A DNA stretch of 64,000 bases from Micavibrio sp. (GCA_028283745.1 JAPWJZ010000008.1:561290-625289), one strand, 5' to 3'. Counted from the first letter of the stretch, positions 27,768 to 36,845 are shown. Notes: generated by a model from the sequence alone, not told the origin. Numbers and translations are program-made.

Positions 27768-28691
27768 TTATGCGGTTTTGCCGAGGTAAATGTCCATGAT
27801 CTTGTTCAGCATCTTCAGCGATTCATCGCGCGGACGCTGGAAGCAGTTACGGCCGATGATGGAGCCGTTGCCGCCGCCTTCAAAAATCGCGCGGGCATCG
27901 TCATAAACGGCATCCTCGCCCTTCGCAGCGCCGCCCGAGAAGACGACGATGCGGCGGCCGTTGAAGGCCGATTTCATGATGTGGCGCACGCGCTCGCCTT
28001 GGGTTTTGACCGGAATTTTGAACTGTTCGTAGACTTTTTTCGCTTCCGGCAGGTCAAGGTGGTCGGTCGGCAGTTTCACTTTAATGATGTGCGCGCCCAG
28101 TTGCGCCGCCATGTGCGCGGCATAGGCGACGATGTCGATGGCGGTTTCGCCGGCTGCGGTCACTTTGCCGCCGCGGGGGTAGGACCACAGCACGGTCGCA
28201 ATGCCGTAAGCTTTCGCTTCTTCCGACAGCGCCGCAATTTCTTCCTGCTGTTCCAGCATGTATTCGGAACCGGGGTACACGGTAAAGCCGATGCCCGCGC
28301 AGCCAAGGCGCACGGCATCCTGCACCGAGGCGTTGACCGACTGGTCTTTCGCTTCGATCAGGCTGTTGGAGCTGTTCATTTTCAGGATGGTCGGAATTTC
28401 GCCGATGAAGGTTTCAGCGCCCGCTTCAAGCGCGCCCAGCGGCGCTGCATAGGCGTTGCAGCCGGATTCAATCGCGAGCTCGTAGTGGTAATGCGGGTCG
28501 TAGGCATCGGGGTTGATGGCGAAGGAGCGGGCGGGGCCATGCTCGAAACCCTGGTCAACGGGCAGGATCACCATTTTGCCGGTGCCGGCCAGCTTGCCGG
28601 TCATCAGCATGCGCGCGATGTTGTTTTTAACAGCAGGCGTGTCGCTTTCGTAATGCGACAGGATTTTTTTGACTTCTGGCGTAACGCGCAT
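27768..28691 (-). CDS. Class I fructose-bisphosphate aldolase (DhnA/FbaB type)
   Basis: Glycolysis and gluconeogenesis: cleaves fructose-1,6-bisphosphate through a lysine Schiff base. 307 residues of the prokaryotic/archaeal class I family: ILPVDQGFEHGPARSF, GIGFTVYPGSEYM, YPRGGKV, the candidate Schiff-base strand HIIKVKLP, and phosphate-binding VVFSGGAAKG and GGNGSIIGRN. The length is near the family norm. The neighbours tkt and gap fit the role; a phosphoglycerate kinase gene, usual in this cluster, is absent here. Confidence 0.92.
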   Translation of the reverse strand: MRVTPEVKKILSHYESDTPAVKNNIARMLMTGKLAGTGKMVILPVDQGFEHGPARSFAINPDAYDPHYHYELAIESGCNAYAAPLGALEAGAETFIGEIPTILKMNSSNSLIEAKDQSVNASVQDAVRLGCAGIGFTVYPGSEYMLEQQEEIAALSEEAKAYGIATVLWSYPRGGKVTAAGETAIDIVAYAAHMAAQLGAHIIKVKLPTDHLDLPEAKKVYEQFKIPVKTQGERVRHIMKSAFNGRRIVVFSGGAAKGEDAVYDDARAIFEGGGNGSIIGRNCFQRPRDESLKMLNKIMDIYLGKTA

Positions 28692-28823
28692 GGCTATAGA
28701 CCCTCGATATATGAACTTCTTTTGAGGGCTATATTAAATCATGCGTTCTTGGTGAATCAAGGTACGGATGGCCGTTAAATGCCATAATTCCGCGCTAATT
28801 TGCCCAAGCCGAAGCCTTTGGCG

Positions 28824-29225
28824 TCATACGTTGATTTTAACGCCCGCGTTAAAGTACTGCGGCTGGTCCTGCTGCTGCGGCGGGGTATTGTTGGCGACCT
28901 GCTGGCGGTCATCGAAGGTCTGGATGCTGGCCTGCACTTCGCGCTGGGTGCGGCTGTTGCTGCCGGTCTGGTCGGCGGTTTGCTGCTGTTCCTGGTCCTG
29001 CAACAGCACGCTGCTGTTGTCGGCGGAAAGAAGGGCGCTACGGGAAGCATCGGTCGTGGTGCGGGAAGAAGGGTTGGCTTTGTCATCCGCCGCAACGCTG
29101 CCGGCGGGGCCGGAAACGGGCACGTTTGTAATGCGCTCGAGCGGCGCTGTATCCTTGGTATTGTCAATGCCGCGTGACGTTGCAACCGCAGACGCCCCGC
29201 TTAAAAAGCTGATGCCGTCGACCAT
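28824..29225 (-). CDS. Small disordered Gln/Ser/Thr-rich protein
   Basis: A 133-residue protein of unknown function, low in hydrophobic residues and rich in Ser, Thr, Asp, Gln and Asn (DQEQQQTADQTGSNS, TPPQQQDQPQ). No signal peptide, domain or motif is recognised. AAAGG lies about 9 nt before the ATG and codon third positions are GC-biased like neighbours, so it is probably real. It lies between gap and the aldolase gene, where pgk is usual in related genomes. Confidence 0.6.
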   Translation of the reverse strand: MVDGISFLSGASAVATSRGIDNTKDTAPLERITNVPVSGPAGSVAADDKANPSSRTTTDASRSALLSADNSSVLLQDQEQQQTADQTGSNSRTQREVQASIQTFDDRQQVANNTPPQQQDQPQYFNAGVKINV

Positions 29226-29250
29226 GTTTCAGGCCTTTCCCGAATAAACT

Positions 29251-29300
29251 CATCCCTCCCTTCAACTATACCATGAGTCGGCATAAAGAAGGGAGGGATG
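29251..29300. repeat. 13-bp perfect inverted repeat after gap
   Basis: CATCCCTCCCTTC (29251-29263) and GAAGGGAGGGATG (29288-29300) with a 24-nt loop, 33 bp past the gap stop codon. No T run on either side, so it may be a transcript-stabilising or processing hairpin rather than a standard terminator, or an operator for the downstream small gene. Confidence 0.75.
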
Positions 29301-29333
29301 ATAATTAAGCCCCTGAAAAATCAGGGAAGTGAA

Positions 29334-30344
29334 TTAACCCAGCTTCGCCATGGCGACTGCGGTATCGCTCATGCGGTTGGAGAAGCCCCATTCGTTGTCA
29401 TACCAGGCCATAACGCGCACAAAGGTGCCGTCGACGACTTTGGTTTCTTTCAGCGCGAAGATGGAGGAGCGGGGATCGCCGTTAAAGTCGGTCGATACCA
29501 GCGGCTCCGTATAGGTGCCAAGGATGCCTTTGAGCGGGCCGTTCGTGGCAGCGTCGATAATGGCCTGGTTGATTTCTTCAACCGTGGTTGCCTTGTTGGC
29601 GGTGAACTTGAAGTCGACGACCGAAACGTTCGGCGTCGGCACGCGGAGGGAGGTGCCGTCCAGCTTGCCCTTCAGGTTCGGCAAGACAAGGCCGACGGCT
29701 TTCGCAGCGCCGGTCGAGGTCGGGATGATGTTGACGGCAGCAGCGCGGGCGCGGTGCAGGTCTTTGTGCATCGTGTCGACCGTGTTCTGGTCGCCGGTGT
29801 AGCTGTGAATGGTCGTCATGAAACCGTGCTTGATGCCAACGGCTTTATCCAGCACGTAGGCAACCGGTGCAAGGCAGTTGGTGGTGCAGGATGCGTTGGA
29901 GACAACTGTGTGCGATGCCTGCAGCTTGTCATGGTTCACGCCGTAAACGACGGTCAGGTCTTCATCCGTCGCGGGGGCGGAGATGAGGACTTTTTTCGCG
30001 CCGGCGGCGATGTGCTTCAGCGCGTCTTCTTTCTTGGTGAAGATGCCGGTGCATTCCATGGTGATGTCAACGCCAAGGTCTTTCCACGGCAGCTGCGTCG
30101 GGTCTTTCACGGCGGTCATGGTGATTTCATGACCATTGACGATCAGCTTGTTGCCGCTGGCCTTGATGTCGCCCTTGAAGCGGCCATGCACGCTGTCGTA
30201 CTTCAGCAGGTGCGCGTTGGCTTCCGACGTTGCAAGGTCGTTGATGCCGACGACGGTCACGTCGTTGCGGCCGCTTTCCATGATGGAGCGCAGCACGAGG
30301 CGGCCGATGCGGCCGAAGCCGTTGATGGCGATTTTAACAGTCAT
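29334..30344 (-). CDS. gap: Glyceraldehyde-3-phosphate dehydrogenase, type I
   Basis: NAD(P)-dependent glycolytic enzyme, 336 residues from the ATG at 30344 (MTVKIAINGFGRIGR), with AAGGA upstream; ten extra in-frame codons upstream are outside the family. Catalytic cysteine C153 in SNASCTTNCLAP, then the active-site histidine segment TIHSYTGDQN, RVPTPNVSVVD and WYDNEWGFSNRM. The nucleotide-binding end is an ordinary GFGRIGR. It follows tkt after 40 bp in one transcript. Confidence 0.97.
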   Translation of the reverse strand: MTVKIAINGFGRIGRLVLRSIMESGRNDVTVVGINDLATSEANAHLLKYDSVHGRFKGDIKASGNKLIVNGHEITMTAVKDPTQLPWKDLGVDITMECTGIFTKKEDALKHIAAGAKKVLISAPATDEDLTVVYGVNHDKLQASHTVVSNASCTTNCLAPVAYVLDKAVGIKHGFMTTIHSYTGDQNTVDTMHKDLHRARAAAVNIIPTSTGAAKAVGLVLPNLKGKLDGTSLRVPTPNVSVVDFKFTANKATTVEEINQAIIDAATNGPLKGILGTYTEPLVSTDFNGDPRSSIFALKETKVVDGTFVRVMAWYDNEWGFSNRMSDTAVAMAKLG

Positions 30345-30384
30345 TGTCTTTTCTTCCTTTTCTCTATTTACCAATAGTGACGTA

Positions 30385-32400
30385 TTAAATTTTCTTCTTC
30401 ACCGCGTCGGTGATGGCTTCGGCGGTGATGCCGAAGAATTTGTACAGTTCTTCCGCAGGCGCGCTTTCGCCGAAGGATTTCATGCCGACGAAAATGCCGT
30501 CGCTGCCGATGATGCTGTCCCAGCCGAAACGCAGGGCGGCTTCAACCGCGACGTTGACCTTGGAAACGCCGACCAGCGATGCCTGGTATTTTTCATCCTG
30601 CTGGCGGAACAGTTCAAGCGAGGGGCAGGAAACGACGCGGGTTGCAATGCCCGCCGCTTCCAGCTGGTCCTGCGCCTTCAGCGCGATTTCAATTTCGGAG
30701 CCCGTCGCCCACAGCGTGGCAACCGGTTCCGATGATGCTTCCTTCAGGATATACGCGCCTTTTTTCGAAATGTTATCGGCGCTGTTATCAAGGCGCACCA
30801 GCGGCAGGTTCTGGCGGGTGAGGACAAGGACGCTGGGGCCGGTCGTATGCTCAAGCGCGATCTGCCATGCTTCCGCCGTTTCAATCACGTCGCAGGGGCG
30901 CAGCACCAGTACGTTGGGAATGCAGCGGAGCGCCGCCAAATGCTCCACCGGCTGGTGGGTCGGGCCGTCTTCGCCAAGGCCGATCGAGTCATGCGTCATG
31001 ACGTAAATAACGCGCTGCTTCATCAGCGCCGACAGGCGGATGGAGGGGCGGCAATAGTCGGTGAAGGTGAGGAAGGTGCCGCCGTAGGGGATGAAGCCGT
31101 GGTGCAGCGCCATGCCGTTCATGGCTGCGGCCATGCCATGCTCGCGCACGCCCCAGTAAACGTAGCTGCCGCTAAAGTCATCCTTGTTGACCTTGCCCAT
31201 GGTTTTGACCAGCGTGAGGTTGGAACTGGTCAGGTCCGCCGAGCCGCCGACGAGTTCGGGCAGCGCGGGCACCAGCACGTCAAGGACTTTGCTGGAGGCA
31301 AGGCGGGTGGCGATTTTCGGCGCTTCCGCGGTCATCCTGGTTTTGAAGTCGGCAATCACGGGCGCGGCGATGGCGGCAACGTCGCCCTTCAGCATGCGGT
31401 CGTAGGTTGCGCGGGCGTCGCCAGTCAGCTTGTCGTGGCGCAGCTGCCAGTTTTTACGCTCGGTCTGGCTTTGCTGGCCAATGGCGCGCCACGCGTTGAA
31501 AATATGGTCGGGAATTTCGAACGGCGCGAAAGACCAGCCAAGGTTCTTGCGCGCGCCGGCAATTTCCTCATCGCCCAGCGGCGACCCGTGGGAGGAAGAC
31601 TTGCCTTCCTTCGTCGGCGCGCCGAAGCCGATTTTGGTTTTGCAGCAAATCAGCGTCGGCTGTTTGGTGTTCAGCTGCGCTGCGGCAATCGCTTTCGCAA
31701 TCGCTTCGGCATCGTGGCCGTCAACGTGGAAGGTTTCCCAGCCGTAGGCTTCAAAGCGCTGCGCGGTATTATCGGTGAACGACAGCGAGGTCGGGCCGTC
31801 GATGGAAATGGAGTTGTCATCGTACAGCACAATCAGGCGGCCAAGGCCAAGGTGGCCGGCAAGAGAGCAGGACTCGTGGCTGATGCCTTCCATCAGGTCG
31901 CCGTCGGATGCGATGACGTAGGTGAAATGGCTGACAATGTCGTTGCCGAAGCGGGCATTCAGCATGCGTTCCGCCAGCGCGAAGCCGACGGAATTGGCAA
32001 TGCCCTGCCCCAGCGGGCCGGTGGTGGTTTCAATGCCTGCATCCTGCATCACTTCGGGGTGACCTGGGGTAATGCTGTGCAGTTGGCGGAAATTCTTGAT
32101 CTGCTCCAGCGTGATCTTTTCGTAACCGGTCAGGTAGTTCAGCGCGTAGAGCAGCATGGAGCCGTGCCCTGCGGACAGAATGAAGCGGTCGCGGTCGGGC
32201 CAGGTGGGGTTGCTGGGGTCGAACTTCATGAAGCGGGAGAACAGCACGGTTGCCACATCCGCCATGCCCATCGGCATGCCGGGGTGCCCGGAATTGGCTT
32301 TTTGCACCGCATCCATCGCCAGCGCGCGCACGGCATTTGCCATGTCGTTATGCGTGACAGCTTCGGGGGAATGGTTCTGGGCGGCGGCGGACTGGGACAT
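30385..32400 (-). CDS. tkt: Transketolase
   Basis: Thiamine-diphosphate enzyme of the pentose phosphate pathway, moving two-carbon units between sugar phosphates. 671 residues from the ATG at 32400 (MSQSAAAQNH), with GAAGGAAG upstream. Seen: NSGHPGMPMGMADV, the TPP/Mg site YVIASDGDLMEGISHE and YDDNSISIDG, EGKSSSHGSP, YWGVREHGMAAAMNGMALH, and HDSIGLGEDGPTHQPVEHL. Length is normal. First gene of the tkt-gap run. Its TPP cofactor depends on thiamine synthesis, and thiE is in the same cluster. Confidence 0.97.
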   Translation of the reverse strand: MSQSAAAQNHSPEAVTHNDMANAVRALAMDAVQKANSGHPGMPMGMADVATVLFSRFMKFDPSNPTWPDRDRFILSAGHGSMLLYALNYLTGYEKITLEQIKNFRQLHSITPGHPEVMQDAGIETTTGPLGQGIANSVGFALAERMLNARFGNDIVSHFTYVIASDGDLMEGISHESCSLAGHLGLGRLIVLYDDNSISIDGPTSLSFTDNTAQRFEAYGWETFHVDGHDAEAIAKAIAAAQLNTKQPTLICCKTKIGFGAPTKEGKSSSHGSPLGDEEIAGARKNLGWSFAPFEIPDHIFNAWRAIGQQSQTERKNWQLRHDKLTGDARATYDRMLKGDVAAIAAPVIADFKTRMTAEAPKIATRLASSKVLDVLVPALPELVGGSADLTSSNLTLVKTMGKVNKDDFSGSYVYWGVREHGMAAAMNGMALHHGFIPYGGTFLTFTDYCRPSIRLSALMKQRVIYVMTHDSIGLGEDGPTHQPVEHLAALRCIPNVLVLRPCDVIETAEAWQIALEHTTGPSVLVLTRQNLPLVRLDNSADNISKKGAYILKEASSEPVATLWATGSEIEIALKAQDQLEAAGIATRVVSCPSLELFRQQDEKYQASLVGVSKVNVAVEAALRFGWDSIIGSDGIFVGMKSFGESAPAEELYKFFGITAEAITDAVKKKI

Positions 32401-32620
32401 AGGTCTTCCTTCAACAGGTGTGGGGCAAACGGGTGGTGAGCGCAACGTGCGGCGGCATATAATGTGGCCTTAAAACCGCTGAATTCAACCGCACAATGCC
32501 CCATTCCGCGCCGATGCGTCAACCGCTGAAAACGCGTGCCAAATAAGGGTTTGGGCAGGGTTTTTGGGGTATGGCGGGTTGATTGACATAACCGCAGCTT
32601 CCGGGGCTGTTTTGCGGGCG

Positions 32621-32649
32621 TTGCCAGCGTCCGGCGCACGGCCTATGAT
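32621..32649 (+). promoter_or_regulatory. Candidate promoter of the small membrane protein gene
   Basis: TTGCCA (32621-32626), 17-bp spacer, TATGAT (32644-32649), 34 bp before the ATG at 32683; five of six consensus bases in each box. GAGGGA follows as a Shine-Dalgarno sequence. Confidence 0.65.
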
Positions 32650-32682
32650 TCTTCCGCCAGCCGCTTTATCACGAGGGACCGA

Positions 32683-33093
32683 ATGTCAGACCTCACGCCC
32701 GATTTCAAGAACATGACGACGGATGAGATACGCTCCGGCATCTCCACCCTCAATACCGTCATTCACGACCTGAAGCGCATGGCGCAGACGGAGCATAAGC
32801 ACTTTGCCGTCACCTGGGGCGCCAGCACGCTGCTGGTGGCCGGCACCACCATCATCTTCCCGCCGGCGGCGCTGCTGGCGCTGACCGCCAGCAATATCAT
32901 CAACGTTGATCCCATGGTGCGCATGACGCTGGCGCGGCAGGCCTTGAAAGAAGCGGAAGATTTGCGCCATAAATTCAAAATCGTCTGGCGCGCCCGCCCC
33001 GGCCGCGCTTTCCGCGACGTCGCCGCCCGCACCGCCCGCGAAACCGAAAGAAAAAAGCAGAACCGCAAGTTCAAGTTTCCGGGGTTCGGGTAG
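32683..33093 (+). CDS. Small membrane protein of unknown function
   Basis: A 136-residue protein. An N-terminal polar helix (residues 1-40, IRSGISTLNTVIHDLKRMAQ), one hydrophobic segment of about 28 residues (TWGASTLLVAGTTIIFPPAALLALTASN) that could span once or form a hairpin around PP, then a strongly basic C-terminal half with helix QALKEAEDLRHKFKIVWRARP and RKKQNRKFKF end. No family recognised. A clear promoter and GAGGGA ribosome site support it. Convergent with the first DUF808 gene (6 bp apart). Confidence 0.75.
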   Translation: MSDLTPDFKNMTTDEIRSGISTLNTVIHDLKRMAQTEHKHFAVTWGASTLLVAGTTIIFPPAALLALTASNIINVDPMVRMTLARQALKEAEDLRHKFKIVWRARPGRAFRDVAARTARETERKKQNRKFKFPGFG

Positions 33094-33099
33094 CAACCT

Positions 33100-34038
33100 C
33101 TAAATAACGGCTTTACGCTTACGCAGCTTCACAAAAAACGGCGCGAGCTTTTGCATGAGCTTGCCGAAGGGCTTTTCCAGCACATGCACGGCGGGGATGG
33201 CGGCGAAGCCGAGGGCAACGCCGATTGCGATGGTGACGAGGAATTTGATGGTGCCATGCAGCGGGTGCAACAGTTCTTCCGCTGCGGGAATGCCGTGCAG
33301 CAGAATGCCGCCGCCCACCATGAACATGGCAACAGTGCCGACGACCGATAGCGTATTCATGAACCACGGCGCCGCGCGGATGATGCCGCGGCCGGTAGCC
33401 GCAACGGCGGCCTTGCCGCTTTTGGCAAGGTGCATGCCAAGGTCGTCGATTTTGACGATGCCGGCGACAAGCCCGTAAACCCCGACCGTCATGCCAATGC
33501 CGATGGCGGCCAGCACGGCGGCCTGCACGGCAAATTCGGCATCCTTCACGGCGGACAGCGATACGGCGACGATTTCTGCGGAAAGGATGAAGTCGGTTTT
33601 AATGGCCTTGCCGATTTTATCTTTTTCCATCGCCACAAGGTCATCGGCGCTTTTTACGGCGGCTTTATGCAGGTCTTTTTTGTGCGCGTCATCCGCTGTC
33701 TTGGGTTTAACGGCATGCAGCACTTTTTCCGCGGCTTCAAAGCACAGAAAGGTGCCGCCGACAATCAACAGCGGCGTAATCAGCCATTCGGCAAAGGCAC
33801 TGAGGGCAAGGGCGGCTGGCACCAGAATAAGCTTGTTGCGGAAGGAGCCTTTGGCGACGCGCCACACAATGGGCAGTTCGCGCTTCGGGTCAATGCCGAC
33901 CATGGCTTCGGCGTTTACGGCAAGATCATCGCCAGTAATGCCGGCGGTTTTCGTCGCCGCGACCTTGGTCATGACGGCAATATCGTCCAGCAGTGCCGTA
34001 ATGTCATCCAGAAGTGCCAGCAAACCGCCTGCGGCCAT
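33100..34038 (-). CDS. DUF808 family inner-membrane protein (YedI-like), copy 1
   Basis: 312 residues with the DUF808/YedI hallmark start GGLLALLDDITALLDDIAVMTKVA and KTAGITGDDLAVNAEAM, five or six hydrophobic segments, and FMVGGGILLHGIP near the C-terminus. The biochemical function is unknown. The repeated LLDDI at residues 6-20 is seen only in this copy. Tandem with a longer paralogue 101 bp upstream; about half the residues agree by eye. Confidence 0.9.
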   Translation of the reverse strand: MAAGGLLALLDDITALLDDIAVMTKVAATKTAGITGDDLAVNAEAMVGIDPKRELPIVWRVAKGSFRNKLILVPAALALSAFAEWLITPLLIVGGTFLCFEAAEKVLHAVKPKTADDAHKKDLHKAAVKSADDLVAMEKDKIGKAIKTDFILSAEIVAVSLSAVKDAEFAVQAAVLAAIGIGMTVGVYGLVAGIVKIDDLGMHLAKSGKAAVAATGRGIIRAAPWFMNTLSVVGTVAMFMVGGGILLHGIPAAEELLHPLHGTIKFLVTIAIGVALGFAAIPAVHVLEKPFGKLMQKLAPFFVKLRKRKAVI

Positions 34039-34139
34039 GATTGAAAAAGTCCTTTTCCGTTACGTCCGGAATAACCTAACGCATCCGCCTGCGCCTGCAA
34101 AGCGCGAATAGCTTGCATTTACCGCGTTAATTGCAGGTA

Positions 34140-35285
34140 TCAGGGCGTGTTGCGGCGGTTCATTTGCGGCGCGGTTTGCGCGTTCAGCATCACGGGCGGG
34201 GTTTCCGGCGCCGGGTTTGCAGTGGTAGAGGCGCGTGCGGCGGCAACATCAAGCGCGGCTTTAATGTCCGGCACAGTCGCCAGCGGCTTGGTGTCGCTTG
34301 CGGGAATGTTACTGTTCGCGGGCAGCGGCGCAGGCAGGGGGCTTGCGGCTTTCTTGCGCTGGAATTTCGGCAGGCGGATTTTGCCAAGCGACTTCTTGCA
34401 GAAAGTCACAAGCTGCCCGACCGGCTTTGCAAGGTGCTTGACGGCGGGAATGGCGGCAAGGCCCGCGCTTGCGCCCACCAGCGTCGCCGCAACCATTTCC
34501 ACAGCATCCGCCACCGCAGGAATATGCGAGACAATGTGGCCAAGGCCCTTCAGGGCATGTTCACCGCCGGGAATACCGTGAATTAACAGCCCGCCGCCCA
34601 CCATGAACATGGCGGCAGTGCCAACGACGGAGATAGTTTTCATGAGCGGCGGCACGGATTTTACCAGCGCGCGGCCAAAGCCGCGGGCCGCTTTGGCAAG
34701 CATGCCTTCGCCGTCGCGCTTGGCCAGCCATGCGCCGGCATCGTCAATTTTTAACAGGCCGCCGACAAGGCCGTAAATGCCCGCCGTCATGCCGAAGCCG
34801 ACAGCGCCCAGCACCACGACCTGCGTGATAAACGGGGAAGCCGCAACCGCGCCCAGCGTTACCGCAACAATTTCTGCCGATAAAATCAGGTCGGTCTTGA
34901 TGGCGCCTTTCACCTTGCGGCGCTCGACCGCCTTTGGGTCTTCGGAAAGTTTTTTGGCGGGGTGATCATCACCGTGGTCCTTGTGCAGCACCTTTTCGAT
35001 GCCTTCAAAGCAAAGGTACAGGCCGCCCGCCATTAAAATGGGGGTAATTGCCCAAGGGGCGACAAGGCTGAGGCCGAGCGCGGCGGGAATAAGCATGGCC
35101 TTGTTTTTGAGGGAGCCTTTGGCGACCTCCCAAACCATGGGCAGCTCGCGCTTCGGGTCGCCGCCGATGAGCGCTTCGGAGTTGACGGCAAGGTCATCCC
35201 CCGAAATGCCGGCTGTTTTCTGCGCTGCGATTTTCGACATGGTGGCAATATCGTCCAGCAGTGCAAGAAGTCCGGTCGCGGCCAT
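34140..35285 (-). CDS. DUF808 family inner-membrane protein (YedI-like), copy 2
   Basis: 381 residues from the ATG at 35285 (MAATGLLALLDD), with AGAGGGAA upstream. Same layout as copy 1: LLDDIATMSKIAAQKTAGISGDDLAVN, several membrane segments and FMVGGGLLIHGIPGGEHAL. It carries an extra charged stretch (HKDHGDDHPAKKLSEDPKAVERRK) between the third and fourth membrane segments and a C-terminal tail of about 75 residues rich in Pro, Ala and Thr, absent from copy 1. The product is probably an inner-membrane protein with a disordered cytoplasmic or periplasmic tail. Confidence 0.9.
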   Translation of the reverse strand: MAATGLLALLDDIATMSKIAAQKTAGISGDDLAVNSEALIGGDPKRELPMVWEVAKGSLKNKAMLIPAALGLSLVAPWAITPILMAGGLYLCFEGIEKVLHKDHGDDHPAKKLSEDPKAVERRKVKGAIKTDLILSAEIVAVTLGAVAASPFITQVVVLGAVGFGMTAGIYGLVGGLLKIDDAGAWLAKRDGEGMLAKAARGFGRALVKSVPPLMKTISVVGTAAMFMVGGGLLIHGIPGGEHALKGLGHIVSHIPAVADAVEMVAATLVGASAGLAAIPAVKHLAKPVGQLVTFCKKSLGKIRLPKFQRKKAASPLPAPLPANSNIPASDTKPLATVPDIKAALDVAAARASTTANPAPETPPVMLNAQTAPQMNRRNTP

Positions 35286-35447
35286 TTGTTCCCTCTGGGT
35301 AAGCGGTTGATTTTTCCTAATCAAAACAACCAAAGCTTACGGGATGGGGTACTTTTTGACAACCAAAACCGGAAAATAAATTTTATCTATATGATATATA
35401 ATGATTATTTATATGCTGCGGTGCGTCAGCACGCGGCCAGGCCAGCG

Positions 35448-36695
35448 TCACTTCACCACGTTCAGGCGGGTGACTTTGGGGTTGTTGTCCTGGCCTGCGG
35501 TATAGGGGGGGATTTGCTGGAGGTTGTAGATATCGCCCAGCGTTTTCGACTGGAATTCGGCGGGGTTGAAGGTGTCGCTGTTGACGTGCTTTTCGATGTT
35601 GTTCCAGACCACATCCTTCATGGCGTTGAAGTCAAGGCGCGGGCGCACGGTCAGCTGCGTTTTGGCGGCAAGGTCCTGCGACTGTTTTTGCCATTCGGGG
35701 TGGCTGTCCACATCGTACTGGCCTGCGGCGAAGGAGCGCTTGGAGGTATTGTAGATGTGGAAGGAAACCGTATTCGCGGCAATGCTGGAAAGGCCTTTGG
35801 TTTTATCAGCCGTGCTGTCAGCATCCGGGCGGCTGCGCACGAGCAGGTCGAGGAAGTCGACGCTTTCGCCATCTGCGCGCAGGGGAACCTGCGTGTAGTT
35901 GTGCTGAATTTCGCGGAAGCCCATTTTCTCGTAGTAATCGCGGCGCCAGAACTGGTCGGTCTTTGCGCCGCGCGTGTCTTCCAGCAGCGCCTGCGGCGTC
36001 ATGCGCAGCGGGGCGTTCTGCTCGCAGAATTGCAGCAGGTTGACGTTTTCAGGCGTAAGGGCATTGCCAAAAGTGCCGGCGATAAATTTGCGGCCTTCAT
36101 CTTCCGCCACTTTCATGGTGTGGTCGCCAAGGCCGAAGGAGCGGTGCTTGGGGTCAACGAAGCTATAGGTCAGGTGCTGCGTGCCATGCACGGAAGCTTG
36201 CACCTCGGCGTCCTGCGCGGCGCTGAAGGTTGAAATATAGCGGGCGGCCACAACGTCGCCTTTTTCATCTTCAACCACAATCCACTGCTGGCGGAACGGC
36301 GCGCCTTCGGATTGTTTTGCGGGGTCGTTGTTGTCTTTCAATACGCGCAGCAGCTTGTTCAAGTCCTCGCGCTCGTCCTCGATGGGGAACATGCGCTCGT
36401 ACAGGCTGTACATGCGTTTCATCAGCGCGGCGGTGGCGGGCTGGTCGGCACTGTCAATCACATGGGTCTTCAGGCGGTTGGTGTAATCGGCCTTGGCCAG
36501 CTTTACGGCGGCGGCATCGTTCACGTCGCCGTCCCAGTTCATGACGGTTTTGATGTGCGATTTGGAATCCGCCAGTTCGCGCTTCATTTCAAACAGCGCG
36601 GCGCGGGCGGAGAGCAACAGCGCGCGCGCTTCCTTCGCGCTTTCCAGCGGCGGGCGGCTAAAGGCATTGAATTCTTTTTTGTGCGACATACGCAT
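35448..36695 (-). CDS. Large protein with GNAT-like acyltransferase segment
   Basis: 415 residues, unknown. An N-terminal helical part (residues 1-110, many Lys/Glu/Ala). In the middle, a GNAT-like order can be read: strand RQQWIVVEDEKGDVVAARYIS, then HLTYSFVDPKHRSFGLGDHTMKVAEDEGRKF (an R/Q-x-x-G-x-G-like acetyl-CoA loop, RSFGLG), and FWRRDYYEKMGFREI, the typical GNAT end motif. The last 100 residues lack recognisable features. No signal peptide. Likely an N-acyl/acetyltransferase, with substrate unknown. Preceded and followed by AT-rich spacers, so it stands alone. Confidence 0.6.
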   Translation of the reverse strand: MRMSHKKEFNAFSRPPLESAKEARALLLSARAALFEMKRELADSKSHIKTVMNWDGDVNDAAAVKLAKADYTNRLKTHVIDSADQPATAALMKRMYSLYERMFPIEDEREDLNKLLRVLKDNNDPAKQSEGAPFRQQWIVVEDEKGDVVAARYISTFSAAQDAEVQASVHGTQHLTYSFVDPKHRSFGLGDHTMKVAEDEGRKFIAGTFGNALTPENVNLLQFCEQNAPLRMTPQALLEDTRGAKTDQFWRRDYYEKMGFREIQHNYTQVPLRADGESVDFLDLLVRSRPDADSTADKTKGLSSIAANTVSFHIYNTSKRSFAAGQYDVDSHPEWQKQSQDLAAKTQLTVRPRLDFNAMKDVVWNNIEKHVNSDTFNPAEFQSKTLGDIYNLQQIPPYTAGQDNNPKVTRLNVVK

Positions 36696-36703
36696 CTTCT
36701 ATA

Positions 36704-36736
36704 AAGAAAAAACCCTATCGGCAAGCATTACCGATA
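36704..36736 (-). terminator. Terminator-like hairpin after the LpxR-like gene
   Basis: On the minus strand TATCGG-N9-CCGATA is followed by GGGTTTTTTC. The stem is short (6 bp) but a U run follows. It lies about 110 bp past the LpxR-like stop, just upstream of the GNAT-like start. Confidence 0.5.
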
Positions 36737-36845
36737 ATCCCCGAATGAGTGAATATGGTAAATAAAAAACACGATCATGTCAACGAGATAATGCAAACCC
36801 GTTCAAAATCGCTGAAAATAGCCAGCAGATTGTTATTAAAGGATA

